Counted from the stretch's first letter, positions 1 through 8,715 are shown. The stretch is 64,000 nucleotides of DNA from Sphingobium sp. CAP-1 (GCF_009720145.1 NZ_CP046252.1:1612001-1676000), one strand, 5' to 3'. The notes: a model not told the origin generated them from the sequence alone. Program-made: numbers and translations.

Positions 1-286
1 CCGACAATTCTTCGGACCCTTTGAGGATTTGCGGGTTGATGAACACCATCGGCTTTTTGACCGGCGGCGCATCCTCCGCATCCGATTCCGGTTCCTGAAG
101 ATCGATCACCAGCACCCGCTTGGGCACGCCGACCTGAATTGCGGCCAGACCGATGCCCGGCGCGTCATACATGGTTTCGAACATATCGTCGATCAGCCGC
201 TGGAGATCGTCATCGATCGCCTCCACCGGGGTCGAAATGCTGCGCAGGCGCGGATCGGGCGCCTCAAGGATCGGAAGAATGGCCAT
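1..286 (-). CDS. def: peptide deformylase, C-terminal part missing at window edge
   Basis: Removes the N-terminal formyl group from nascent proteins, using a bound metal ion, in the cytoplasm. About 95 N-terminal residues are visible. They open with MAILPILEAPDPRL, the usual family start, and carry motif I as GIGLAAIQ at residues 44-51 (the family consensus is GxGLAAPQ, so Ile replaces Pro). The metal-binding EGCLS and HExxH motifs lie beyond the left edge and cannot be checked. An ATG four codons upstream is out of frame, so the start at 286 is the natural one. The gene sits beside recR and divergent from fmt, its partner in formyl-Met metabolism, which supports the call. Confidence 0.93.
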   Translation of the reverse strand, partial: MAILPILEAPDPRLRSISTPVEAIDDDLQRLIDDMFETMYDAPGIGLAAIQVGVPKRVLVIDLQEPESDAEDAPPVKKPMVFINPQILKGSEELS

Positions 287-496
287 GTGCCGAACATAGA
301 TGGAACGGCGCGATATTTCAAGCGAGCGGCGGGGCTTGCCCACCGGCGGCGGGCAATAGGAGAACCGGTGCTTAACTTCGCATATTTCCCGCAAATCCTG
401 AAATTTACAAACAGGAGACGGAAATTAAATTACCAATGCCGTCGCGCCGAACCCTCTGATCCTAGCCCGGAAAGCCGCTGTAGGACAGCATCCCCC

Positions 497-1093
497 CTAC
501 CCCACCGGCCGCCTTGCCCGCAGCGCCTGCGCCAGCGTGCCTTCGTCCAGATAGTCGAGTTCGCCGCCGACCGGCACGCCATGGGCAAGCTGGGTCAGGC
601 GGATCGGGAAGCGCTCCAGCCGCTCGGCGAGATAATGGGCGGTGGTCTGCCCCTCCAGCGTGGCGTTCATCGCCAGCACCACTTCGTCGATGCCGCCCGC
701 TTCCAGCCGGGTGACGAGCGCGTCGATGGAGAGATCCTCCGGCCGCACCCCCTCCAGCGCGGAGAGGCGGCCGCCCAGCACATGGAAGCGGCCGGGGAAG
801 AGGCGCGACCGGTCGAGCGCCCACAGGTCCGACACATCCTCCACCACGCACAGCGCACGCGGATCGCGGCGATGATCGGCGCAGATGCCGCAGGGATCGA
901 CCGTGTCGACATTGCCGCAGACATGGCAGGTGACGAGCCGGTCATTCACCGCCGCCAACGCGCGCAGCAGCGGCTCCATCGCGCCCTCGCGCTTCTTGAG
1001 CAGATGCAGCACCGCGCGCCGCGCCGATCGGGGGCCAAGGCCGGGCAGGCGGGACAGCGCTTGGGTCAGCGTCTCGATTTCAGGGGATGCCAT
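497..1093 (-). CDS. recR: recombination mediator protein RecR
   Basis: RecR works with RecF and RecO to load RecA at gaps in single-stranded DNA. The 198-residue protein has the family order: a helix-hairpin-helix near residues 15-25 (SRLPGLGPRSARR), a four-cysteine zinc finger with Cys 56, 59, 68 and 71, then a Toprim domain (ALCVVEDVSDLWAL) and a C-terminal Walker-like segment. The reading frame stays open far upstream, but family proteins begin at MASPEIETL, so I start at 1093. It lies on the same strand as def and is divergent from fmt; the 108 bases between recR and fmt should hold both promoters. Confidence 0.96.
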   Translation of the reverse strand: MASPEIETLTQALSRLPGLGPRSARRAVLHLLKKREGAMEPLLRALAAVNDRLVTCHVCGNVDTVDPCGICADHRRDPRALCVVEDVSDLWALDRSRLFPGRFHVLGGRLSALEGVRPEDLSIDALVTRLEAGGIDEVVLAMNATLEGQTTAHYLAERLERFPIRLTQLAHGVPVGGELDYLDEGTLAQALRARRPVG

Positions 1094-1201
1094 AAGGTGA
1101 GATAAAGGGTTGCAACTGGGAGAGACAAGGGGTTTGAGGAGCTTCTTTGGAAATGTGCCCTCCGGTGCATTTCGGATGCGGTGCGGAACCGGACATAGAC
1201 T

Positions 1202-2122
1202 ATGCGTATCATCTATATGGGCACCCCCGATTTCGCCGTGCCGGCGCTGGACGCGCTGGTGACGGCGGGTCATGACATCGTCGCGGTCTACAGCCAGCCA
1301 CCCCGCCCCGCCGGGCGCGGCAAGGGGTTGCGCGCGTCGCCGGTGCATGTCCGTGCCGAGGCGCTGGGGATCGAGGTCCGCACGCCCGTTTCCCTGAAGG
1401 AGGCCGAGGTGCAGGCGGCCTTCGCCGCGCTGGACGCCGATGTCACGGTGGTCGCCGCCTATGGGCTGATCCTGCCGCGCGCGGTGCTGGACGCGCCGCG
1501 CCATGGCTGCATGAACATCCACGCATCGCTGCTGCCGCGCTGGCGCGGGGCGGCGCCGATCCAGCGGGCGATCCTGTCGGGCGACAATGTAACCGGCGTG
1601 ACGATCATGGACATGGCGGCGGGGCTGGACACCGGGCCGATGCGCGCCAAGCATGTCACCCCGGTCGAGGGCAAGACCGCCGGCCAGTTGACCGCCGAAC
1701 TGGCGCAGGCCGGCGCGGACCTGATGGTCGAGGTGCTGGACGACCTGACGCTGCACCCGCCAATGGCCCAGCCGGACGACGGCGTCACCTATGCCGCCAA
1801 GATCGACAAGGCGGAATCGCGGATCGACTTCGCCAGGGGCGCGCATCAGGTCGAGCGGCAGGTTCGCGCCTTCAACCCCTTCCCCGGCGCCTTCTTCGAA
1901 TATCGCGGCGAACGTTTCCGCATCCTGACGGCGCATATCGAGCATCATGGCGGCACACCGGGCGAAATGCTGGACGACAGCCTGCTGATCGGCTGCGGCC
2001 ATGACGCGATCCGCCCGACACTGATCCAGCGCGCGGGCAAGGGCGCGATGACGCCGGGCGAGTTGCTGCGCGGTTACGAAATGCCGGCGGGGAGCCGGGT
2101 GGATGGTGGCGCGGACAGATGA
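1202..2122 (+). CDS. fmt: methionyl-tRNA formyltransferase
   Basis: Formylates the amino group of Met-tRNA(fMet) with 10-formyltetrahydrofolate to make the initiator tRNA. It has 306 residues, the usual length. The N-terminal formyltransferase fold holds the expected catalytic set: Asn105 and His107 in NIHASLLP, and Asp143 in GLDTG. The C-terminal OB-like tRNA-binding domain follows from about residue 205. The stop overlaps the truA start (ATGA), so the two are translationally coupled. Together with the divergent def this is the standard bacterial fmt/def neighbourhood. Confidence 0.97.
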   Translation: MRIIYMGTPDFAVPALDALVTAGHDIVAVYSQPPRPAGRGKGLRASPVHVRAEALGIEVRTPVSLKEAEVQAAFAALDADVTVVAAYGLILPRAVLDAPRHGCMNIHASLLPRWRGAAPIQRAILSGDNVTGVTIMDMAAGLDTGPMRAKHVTPVEGKTAGQLTAELAQAGADLMVEVLDDLTLHPPMAQPDDGVTYAAKIDKAESRIDFARGAHQVERQVRAFNPFPGAFFEYRGERFRILTAHIEHHGGTPGEMLDDSLLIGCGHDAIRPTLIQRAGKGAMTPGELLRGYEMPAGSRVDGGADR

Positions 2123-2862
2123 CCCGCTTCGCCTTCACCGTGGAATTTGACGGACGCCCCTTCATGGGCTGGCAGCGGCAGGCGCATGGGCCGAGCGTGC
2201 AGCAGGCCATCGAGGATGCGATCTTCGCCGTCACCGGCGAACGCGCGGTGATCCATGCGGCCGGGCGCACCGACGCCGGGGTGCATGGGATCGGGATGCG
2301 CGCCCATGCGGAGGTCGCAAAGAATATTCCGCCCTTTCGCCTGATGGAGGCAGTGAACGCCCGGCTGCGCCCCGATCCGGTGGCGATCCTGGCGTGCGAG
2401 GCGGTCGCGGACGACTGGCACGCGCGCTTTTCCTGTATCGGCCGGTCCTATGTCTACCGCATCGCCAACCGGCGCGCGCCACTGACCTTTGAGCGGGGGC
2501 TGGCGTGGCGGGTGATCCAGCCGCTCGACGCGGACGCGATGCAGGCGGCGGCGCAGATACTGGTCGGGCGGCATGATTTCACCACCTTCCGGTCCGCCCA
2601 TTGCCAGGCGCAAAGCCCGGTCAAGTCGCTCGACCGGCTGGATGTGGCGCGCGATGGCGACCGCATCGCCATCCACGCGGCGGCCCGATCCTTCCTGCAT
2701 CATCAGGTGCGATCGATGGTCGGATGCCTGGCGATGGTCGGCATGGGCCGGTGGAGCGCAGCCGATCTGCGCGCCGCACTGGAAGCGAGGGATCGCGCGG
2801 CGCTGGGCCTGAACGCACCGCCGGACGGGCTGTATTTCGTGCGGGCGGACTATCCCGCCTAA
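2119..2862 (+). CDS. truA: tRNA pseudouridine(38-40) synthase TruA
   Basis: Converts uridines 38, 39 and 40 of the anticodon arm to pseudouridine. The 247-residue protein begins MTRFAFTVEFDG and carries the catalytic aspartate at residue 52 in AGRTDAGVHG. A second conserved segment (FLHHQVRSMVG) lies in the C-terminal half. It overlaps the end of fmt by four bases and is probably in the same transcript. An imperfect hairpin follows the stop and separates it from the convergent cyclase gene. Confidence 0.97.
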   Translation: MTRFAFTVEFDGRPFMGWQRQAHGPSVQQAIEDAIFAVTGERAVIHAAGRTDAGVHGIGMRAHAEVAKNIPPFRLMEAVNARLRPDPVAILACEAVADDWHARFSCIGRSYVYRIANRRAPLTFERGLAWRVIQPLDADAMQAAAQILVGRHDFTTFRSAHCQAQSPVKSLDRLDVARDGDRIAIHAAARSFLHHQVRSMVGCLAMVGMGRWSAADLRAALEARDRAALGLNAPPDGLYFVRADYPA

Positions 2863-2892
2863 GACCTGTGGAGATCTAGGATTTCCACAGAC
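2861..2892. terminator. imperfect hairpin between convergent truA and the GGDEF gene
   Basis: CTGTGGA at 2866-2872 pairs with TCCACAG at 2884-2890 around an 11-base loop. Flanking bases extend the stem imperfectly. There is no clear U-tract on either side, so termination activity is an inference from position between two convergent genes. Confidence 0.35.
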
Positions 2893-2893
2893 C

Positions 2894-3856
2894 TTAAATG
2901 AAGGCGGTGGCGCAGACCTGATTCTTGCCGTTGCGCTTGGCCGCGCGCATCGCATCGTCGGCGCAGGCGATCAGCCGGTCGAGATCGGCCAGATCGGGCG
3001 CATCGGTCGTGACGAGGCCGAAGCTGCCGCTGATGCCCATGCCAAAGCCGGCCAGGGACCGGCGTGCGGCTTCCGCATATTCACCGGCTTCTGCCGCATC
3101 GCCACAGGCGAAGAGGAGGAGAAATTCGTCGCCGCCGATGCGCGCCAGCACATCGTCGCCGCTCGCCTGCTCCCTGAGCAACTGGGCGATGTCGGTCAGA
3201 CAGGCATCGCCGGCGGCATGGCCCTGTTCGTCATTCAACTGTTTGAAACCGTCAAGGTCGAGGAACAGCAGGCTGACCCCCTCCCCCCGATGCACGCCGG
3301 CGGCCAGCATATCCTTCGCCCGGCAGGCGAAGCCGCGACGGTTGAGCAGTCCGGTCAGCGGGTCATGCACCGCTTCGAAGCTGGCCTTGCGCAATTCGGA
3401 CAGATCCTCGATCACCGCCAGGTAAAATTCCGGCCTGTCATCCTCGTCACGGACCATCGCCACGGTCAGATTGATCCAGATGACCGTTCCGTCGACACGG
3501 ATATAGCGTTTCTCCATCGCATAGCGCGGAATCTCGCCGGCATTGAGGCGCGCGAGCAGCGCTTCATCGGCGTTCAGATCATCGGGATGGGTGATCTGCT
3601 GGAAGCCGGTGCGGAGCAGCGTGTCGCCATCATAGCCGCTGATCGCGCAGAAACGCGGATTGACTTGCAGGAAACGGCCGTCGAGCGCGACATGCGCGAT
3701 GCCGACCGGCGCATGTTGGAAGGTCGCTTCGAACCGGCGTTGCGCCCGCGCCAGTTCCGCCACGATCGAGGGGCAAGGCCGGAATCGATCATCGCTCACC
3801 AGCAAAGGTTTGCTATCGCGGGTCAACGAAAAAGCGTCGTGGGACAATCTGCTCAT
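2894..3856 (-). CDS. PAS domain-containing diguanylate cyclase
   Basis: Likely makes cyclic di-GMP from two GTP, under control of a sensory PAS domain. From the chosen start the protein has 320 residues with no membrane segment or signal peptide, so it is cytoplasmic. PAS plus PAC covers about residues 40-155 (FQHAPVGIAHVALDGRF through YLAVIEDLSELRK). The cyclase domain covers 165-320, with an intact GGDEF at 241-245. The residues five to eight before GGDEF read SGDD rather than RxxD, so the inhibitory I-site appears absent. The frame allows a start at 3898, but the ATG at 3856 follows an AAGGGGAG ribosome site. The PAS ligand cannot be read from the sequence. Confidence 0.87.
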   Translation of the reverse strand: MSRLSHDAFSLTRDSKPLLVSDDRFRPCPSIVAELARAQRRFEATFQHAPVGIAHVALDGRFLQVNPRFCAISGYDGDTLLRTGFQQITHPDDLNADEALLARLNAGEIPRYAMEKRYIRVDGTVIWINLTVAMVRDEDDRPEFYLAVIEDLSELRKASFEAVHDPLTGLLNRRGFACRAKDMLAAGVHRGEGVSLLFLDLDGFKQLNDEQGHAAGDACLTDIAQLLREQASGDDVLARIGGDEFLLLFACGDAAEAGEYAEAARRSLAGFGMGISGSFGLVTTDAPDLADLDRLIACADDAMRAAKRNGKNQVCATAFI

Positions 3857-3923
3857 CGCTCCCCTTTGCAGGAAAAGCGGTAAACAAGATTTTACCACGC
3901 CCGCCGGGCGGCCGTAAAAATCG

Positions 3924-4652
3924 TCAGAGGCGGGCGCGGAAAGGGGTGAAATCGGTGCCGGCGTCGTACACGTCCAGCCCTTCCCGGCGCTTGAGGAAAT
4001 TGACCACGGCGTAGGTGACGGGCGTGAGCGCCGCTTCCCACAGGCATTTCATGCCCCAGTTCGTCACCATCACGGTCAGCACCTGCGCATTGGTCCAGTC
4101 GCCGTAGAAAGCGAGGGGATAGAAGATCAGGCTGTCCACCCCCTGCCCGACGATGGTCGAGCCGATCGTGCGCATCCACAGATGCCGCCCCTGCGTCAGC
4201 AGCTTCATCTTCGCCAGCACGAAACTGTTGGCGAACTCACCGGCCCAGAAGGCGCAGAGAGAGGCGAATACGATGCGCCAGGTGCTGCCGAACACGGCTT
4301 CATAGGCCTTCTGGTCGGGCCAGCCGTCGGCCGGCGGCAGCGCCACCACCACCCAGCTCATCAGCGCCATGAACAGCATCGCGCCGAACCCCGCCCAGAC
4401 GCAACGGCGCGCGCGGGCATAGCCATAGACTTCGGTCAGCACGTCGCCGATCACATAGCCCAGCGGAAAGAAAAGAATGCCCGCGCCGAAGGTGAAACCG
4501 CCGAGCGTCGACAGCTTGGCCGCGCCGATCAGGTTGGACAGGAGGAGGATGGCGACGAAGGCCGCCATGAAGAAATCATAATAGCGCAGCGGACGCGCGC
4601 CCAGCGCCCCGGCATCGACCCTGTGAACCGCCCCATCGCTCATGGCGGTCAT
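3924..4652 (-). CDS. yhhQ: queuosine precursor transporter, YhhQ/VUT family
   Basis: Inner-membrane protein of about 242 residues with six or so hydrophobic segments. The family imports the 7-deazaguanine precursors used for queuosine in tRNA. Recognisable segments are YYDFFMAAFVAILLLSNLIGAAK, the PLGYVIGDVLTEVYGY loop, the FANSFVLAKMKLLTQG loop and the IGSTIVGQGVDSLIFYPLAF helix, all typical of the family. ATG codons at 4703, 4652 and 4643 are possible starts. None has a strong ribosome site, and I chose 4652. I see no preQ1 riboswitch-like element in the short gap before the tRNA gene, so regulation is unknown. Confidence 0.88.
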   Translation of the reverse strand: MTAMSDGAVHRVDAGALGARPLRYYDFFMAAFVAILLLSNLIGAAKLSTLGGFTFGAGILFFPLGYVIGDVLTEVYGYARARRCVWAGFGAMLFMALMSWVVVALPPADGWPDQKAYEAVFGSTWRIVFASLCAFWAGEFANSFVLAKMKLLTQGRHLWMRTIGSTIVGQGVDSLIFYPLAFYGDWTNAQVLTVMVTNWGMKCLWEAALTPVTYAVVNFLKRREGLDVYDAGTDFTPFRARL

Positions 4653-4728
4653 GCTTATCGCACGGTCAGGCGATTGCAAGCACCCCTGTTGCCAGCCGAC
4701 CAACCGCCCGCTATCGCGGCAGGCGCAC

Positions 4729-4805
4729 GGCCCCGTAGCTCAGTTGGATAGAGCATCCGCCTTCTAAGCGGATGGTCGCAGGTTCGAATCCTGCCGGGGT
4801 CGCCA
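4729..4805 (+). tRNA. tRNA-Arg, anticodon TCT
   Basis: A complete cloverleaf folds here. The acceptor GGCCCCG pairs with CGGGGTC (one G-T pair). It has a D arm (GCTC/GAGC), an anticodon stem TCCGC/GCGGA with loop CTTCTAA, and a T arm GCAGG/CCTGC with loop TTCGAAT. The CCA end is encoded at 4803-4805. Anticodon TCT reads AGA and AGG, which are rare codons in this GC-rich genome. Confidence 0.97.
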
Positions 4806-4886
4806 GCCGACTGCTCCGGAACCTTGCCCGCCTTCGTGGTTTAGAGCCTAATGTCGCAGGACAAGAGCCGAAGCTGGAGATCAGGG

Positions 4887-6065
4887 ATGAGACGGATTGC
4901 AATCGCGGGCGGTGCATCGCTGCTGTGCGGACTGGCGGTTCCGGGATCGGCACAAGCACCGGCCCAGCCCGAAATATATGACTGGCTGGTGATGAATGTC
5001 TGCGTTGACGCAAAAGGGAATATAACGCGCTCGACTCCCCTTCAGTGCCCCCTGTCGCAGCAGCGCGACCTGCGCCCCGATGAAGCGGTGCCCTATGCCC
5101 ATGCCGATTTCCCCGACGCCGGCAAGACGAGCGGTTGCGCCAAATTGGGCATCTCGCGCCGATATGGCTACCCATTGAAACAGGGCGGCAAGGACGAAGC
5201 CGACACCCAATATCGGCTGGTGGTCGGTTGGACCGACTATCCGCCTTTGAAACAGCCGTGCGGCTTCGGCAGGTTCGATGCACGCGACATGGCCACCATC
5301 GTGGCTGTGGGGCCAAAGGGCGCCAGCCTGGTCGGCGCGCATCATCATGGCCAATGGTTTCTGACGCTGGGCGCCCAAGCGGCGCAAAAGGGCCGGCGCG
5401 GGACGGCGCGCTTCATGGACAGTTGGGCCTTTCCCGCACAGATACCCCCGCCGGGCCGGGGAGACTGGAGCAATTTTACACGCAAGACGCTGAAAAGCGA
5501 TACATCCGCCTTCTCCGCCCAGAGCTTGCAGGCCGACATCAATGCGCGGCAACTCCGGCCCACGCTCCAGCTATGGAAGCATATCCGTTTCCAATATGGA
5601 TCAGCCGCCAGACCATCCGCCACGCTGGACACGCTGTTGCACATCCCCTTCACCAGCGCGACCGAAGGCGGTCCCGGCGCCGCGCGCGGTTCCGAACATA
5701 TCTATCTGACGCGCGAACTGGGCTATGTCACACGGTGGGAGAACTGGGCGCGTGATGATGCGCCGCGCGATGTGCTGGGGCTGGCGAAACGGGCCTATGG
5801 GTCAGGTAATTGTTCGCCCCCAGGCGCGATCGAAGGAACGGTGGCGCCCAATCTGCGGATGGGCGCCGTGATCGATGACAAGGGGGCGGGCGTTTACAAG
5901 CAGCAGGTGACCGGCAAGACAGCAATCGACCGCACGGAAACCCACATCTGGTATATGATCGGCTGCCATGATTTTACTAATGTGCAGTCCACCTCGCCAT
6001 TGATCCCCGAAAATCTGGTCGGCGAAGACATCTTCGGCGCCGCTTTCATGGCGCAATTTCGGTAA
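4887..6065 (+). CDS. secreted protein of unknown function
   Basis: I do not recognise this family. The 392-residue protein opens with a clear Sec signal peptide (MRRIAIAGGASLLCGLAVPG, cleavage after SAQA near residue 24), so it should act in the periplasm or outside the cell. The mature part has several spaced cysteines (in VCVDAK, QCPLS, SGCAKLG, QPCGFG, NCSPPG and GCHDF), suggesting disulfides, and no membrane helix or lipobox. It is also rich in Trp, His and Gly. The ATG at 4887 follows GGAGA by seven bases, so I prefer it to the ATG at 4851. It stands alone between tRNA-Arg and a convergent glycosyltransferase-like gene. Confidence 0.72.
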   Translation: MRRIAIAGGASLLCGLAVPGSAQAPAQPEIYDWLVMNVCVDAKGNITRSTPLQCPLSQQRDLRPDEAVPYAHADFPDAGKTSGCAKLGISRRYGYPLKQGGKDEADTQYRLVVGWTDYPPLKQPCGFGRFDARDMATIVAVGPKGASLVGAHHHGQWFLTLGAQAAQKGRRGTARFMDSWAFPAQIPPPGRGDWSNFTRKTLKSDTSAFSAQSLQADINARQLRPTLQLWKHIRFQYGSAARPSATLDTLLHIPFTSATEGGPGAARGSEHIYLTRELGYVTRWENWARDDAPRDVLGLAKRAYGSGNCSPPGAIEGTVAPNLRMGAVIDDKGAGVYKQQVTGKTAIDRTETHIWYMIGCHDFTNVQSTSPLIPENLVGEDIFGAAFMAQFR

Positions 6066-6128
6066 AAAGCCCGGTCGAATTTTATCTGAATATCCGGCTT
6101 TTGGAAGTTGAGAGCGGCCCCGTGATAT

Positions 6129-8135
6129 TCACCGCACGAACCGCAACATCTTGCCATTCCTGAAAAACCGTCTGATTCGTCCATACAATCCCAGCGATGC
6201 ATGGCTGGCGCCCTGCAAATGGGTGAAATTGGGATGCGACCCGGCGAAGGCGACGGAACCATCATAGTCGAAGGAGCCAAAGGGCAGCCCATTATCCTCG
6301 ATATTGGCGATGCGCACATCTTCTCTACTCTTCACGGTCTGCAATGACGTGTAGAGGGAATTCTGATCCACCCACCAGGCCGAGTCTTTCGTGCGGATCG
6401 CCCGGCCGAGATAACGGCGCATATCCTGCGCGACCTGCCGGGCGACGATCGAATGATTTCGGTCACTGAGATAGAGACAGGCGGCGTTGACAACAGACCA
6501 GGGCAAAAGCCGTGGATAGCGATAGATAAGCCCCCAGGGCTTGACCGCCTGACGCACGGTGCGGACGCGATCATAGATGCGAAAAGCGACGTCGCAATCG
6601 CTGTCGGACAAATGTTTGAGAAAGGCGTCAGGCGACTTGGTGAAAGTGACGTCTATGTCCGTCAGAACAACCTGTTCGGCGACATGCCGCAAAAAATCTT
6701 CTGCGCGCAGAAAGCGCATACTGGCATAATAAGCCGGCAGGGCGAAGGCCGGACGCTCCCAGGAGAAGGATATGTCATCGAAATCCGCCAATTCGGCCGC
6801 AACGGCGGCGGCCGCTTCTTCCCATGTCGGCGCCGCGATGTGGAAATGCAGACGTACACTACCGCCGACAGCACGCGCTGACGCGGCATAAGCTTTCGCA
6901 TAACGTGCAAAATAGCCCAGATCGGCACAGCAAATATAGGCCGCCGCGACGCGACTCACATCGCGAAAGCTGGTTTCGATCCGGTCCAGCCCATGTTCAT
7001 CCGTCTCATCCAGATTGTCGAACAGGCTGCTTGCACCACTCAGCGCCAACTGGGCGACCAACATCGCGGATTTGGAGAAATATCCGACAAACCTGTCCGA
7101 TCCCGACAGAAAATGGTCGACCCCAAGAAGGAAGCAATTTTCCCCGATCGATTCGTCGGTGCAGGCCAAACGCATCTTTGCCAAAATATCAGTGCGAAAG
7201 CCGTCATCCTGCCAGAATTTCCGTGTCTGGGCCGCACATTCCAGCATCCGTTTGGCAACATCGGTCAGTTGCGTTTCGAGTGCAAAGCGCGAATACTCCT
7301 CGACAATCGCCAACTTAATCTCTTCATCATCGGGAAAAACCGACAGGAAAAGATCCTTGAGACGCACCAACGCCCTGGCGCCCGCCGCACCGCGTTGATC
7401 GAGAAAGCGCTGAACCTCGGTCAGGGACGGCCCATCTTCCACGACGCCATCCGTCTGAATCCGCGCTGCGCGCACCTGCGCTTCGAGTTTGCGGGCGAAG
7501 ATATGGTCGGCCAGCACTTCGCCGACAGGACTGTCTTGCAGCGGGGCGAGTATATGTTCGACCTTGGCCGCGATTTTCGGCCGATAGGGCCGGCGATAGA
7601 CCCGCCTGACAATGTCTATGGCCTCTTCAAGATAGTCGGGTTCACGCTTAATCAGACCAGTCGCCAGCTTAAGCGCTTCCATCTCCTTCTTCATCGTCAG
7701 CCGACGATGAATTTCCACCACCAGGCCATGATCGTCCGAATGCCGCGAAGCGGCCCGGAATAGGGCATCGAATGCCGCCCGCGTATCCGCGACCTCGTAA
7801 TTCACGCTCCGCCTTTTGCCGAGCGACAGTTCGCGCGCCATATGCAGCGCAAACTCAGCGCGGTTCGCAGCCAGATCAGCATCATCCTGTTCCATATCCT
7901 CGGCCAGATGCGCTGCCGCCACATCAACTTTCTCAATGGCGAAATTAAGCCGGGCCCGATGCAGGCTGCGCATGCCAAGCAATGGCGGCAGATCGATCGC
8001 GTGGAGTTGTGCCAGCGTCGCGTGGATGTTGTCGAACTCAGGCGTCCTTTTGGTATGTGCCGTAATCAGGCGTTCCGCCTTGCCAAAAGTTTCATCGTGC
8101 GCAGACAATGCCTTGCTCGTCAAAGAATCAGACAT
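6129..8135 (-). CDS. large protein with helical N-terminal region and C-terminal glycosyltransferase-like domain
   Basis: The protein has 668 residues, no signal peptide and no membrane segment. The first 390 residues look all-helical and TPR-like (a long run of charged helices). From about residue 397 the style changes: YICCADLGYFARYAKAYAAS, VRLHFHIAAPTWEE, then QVVLTDIDVTFTKSP with an Asp-Ile-Asp at 493-495. The last resembles the metal-binding DxD of GT-A glycosyltransferases. A later WVDQNSLYTSL segment also fits nucleotide-sugar transferases. Donor and acceptor are unknown. The ATG at 8135 follows AAAGGAGG by five bases, which decides the start. Codon use looks slightly less GC-extreme than the neighbours. 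The fold call is inference. Confidence 0.65.
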   Translation of the reverse strand: MSDSLTSKALSAHDETFGKAERLITAHTKRTPEFDNIHATLAQLHAIDLPPLLGMRSLHRARLNFAIEKVDVAAAHLAEDMEQDDADLAANRAEFALHMARELSLGKRRSVNYEVADTRAAFDALFRAASRHSDDHGLVVEIHRRLTMKKEMEALKLATGLIKREPDYLEEAIDIVRRVYRRPYRPKIAAKVEHILAPLQDSPVGEVLADHIFARKLEAQVRAARIQTDGVVEDGPSLTEVQRFLDQRGAAGARALVRLKDLFLSVFPDDEEIKLAIVEEYSRFALETQLTDVAKRMLECAAQTRKFWQDDGFRTDILAKMRLACTDESIGENCFLLGVDHFLSGSDRFVGYFSKSAMLVAQLALSGASSLFDNLDETDEHGLDRIETSFRDVSRVAAAYICCADLGYFARYAKAYAASARAVGGSVRLHFHIAAPTWEEAAAAVAAELADFDDISFSWERPAFALPAYYASMRFLRAEDFLRHVAEQVVLTDIDVTFTKSPDAFLKHLSDSDCDVAFRIYDRVRTVRQAVKPWGLIYRYPRLLPWSVVNAACLYLSDRNHSIVARQVAQDMRRYLGRAIRTKDSAWWVDQNSLYTSLQTVKSREDVRIANIEDNGLPFGSFDYDGSVAFAGSHPNFTHLQGASHASLGLYGRIRRFFRNGKMLRFVR

Positions 8136-8205
8136 GAATCCTCCTTTGAGGCCACCTTCTGTGTGACGATGAATCAAGACATATTCAAGTAACGGATAAT
8201 GTCAC

Positions 8206-8526
8206 CTATCCAGTCACGAGCAGATCATCCGTGACTATCATGGTAAAAATCGGTTTATTCCCCATGGGAACTTCGGCGATCGCGTCGACAAAGGCGGCGC
8301 GGGTGGCGGGGTCGTCATAAACCATTTTCTGGTCGAACGCCGCGCGCCAGGCGGCTTCATCGGGCCATTCGGCATAGCCGACGAAGCGGCCGTCGGCGTC
8401 GCGATGCAGACGGGAGCCATAGCTGCCATATTTTTCGCGAATGAGGTCGGTGCCGCGTCGCCAGGCCGCGCGAAACTGCTCCTCCTTGCCGGGATGAACC
8501 CGCCACCAATAGACCGCGACGAACAT
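8206..8526 (-). CDS. antibiotic biosynthesis monooxygenase (ABM)-like domain protein
   Basis: A small cytoplasmic protein of 106 residues that looks like a single ferredoxin-like (dimeric alpha-beta barrel) domain. It begins with the strand FVAVYWWRVHPGKEEQFRAAW, followed by a helix and a GRFVGYAEWPDEAAW strand-helix pair, as in ABM and EthD-like proteins. Such domains bind small molecules or heme in various enzymes, and the ligand here cannot be inferred. Two in-frame ATGs (8532 and 8526) are present. The second lies at proper distance from AAAGGAG and is my choice. Confidence 0.68.
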   Translation of the reverse strand: MFVAVYWWRVHPGKEEQFRAAWRRGTDLIREKYGSYGSRLHRDADGRFVGYAEWPDEAAWRAAFDQKMVYDDPATRAAFVDAIAEVPMGNKPIFTMIVTDDLLVTG

Positions 8527-8620
8527 CGCCATTCTCCTTTCGTCAAAGGAGAATGAGCCGGATCGGGCGTCGGTTCCAGCGGAGGTTTCTTGTTGTGAAA
8601 AGCCGGTGCTGGCCCGCGCG

Positions 8621-8667
8621 CCCGCCCGGCCACCCGGACATGATATCCTGATGGGAGGCCGGGCGGG
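8621..8667 (-). terminator. GC-rich inverted repeat downstream of the transaldolase gene
   Basis: CCCGCCCGGCC at 8621-8631 is exactly complementary to GGCCGGGCGGG at 8657-8667, with a 25-base loop. It lies 49 bases past the end of the minus-strand transaldolase gene. There is no U-rich tail, so it may stabilise a 3' end rather than terminate transcription. Confidence 0.35.
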
Positions 8668-8715
8668 GGTTCAAACGAGTCACGCGCCTCGTTCGAAGGC
8701 CGGTGTCGTTCTCGC

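Noticed and set aside
4653..4728. preQ1 or related riboswitch before the queuosine precursor transporter
   Set aside because: Only 76 bases separate the gene from the tRNA, and I found no preQ1-type pseudoknot or conserved loop.
4729..8135. Possible genomic island at tRNA-Arg
   Set aside because: I saw no integrase, no transposase and no second copy of the tRNA 3' end downstream, so the unfamiliar genes are not shown to be a mobile element.
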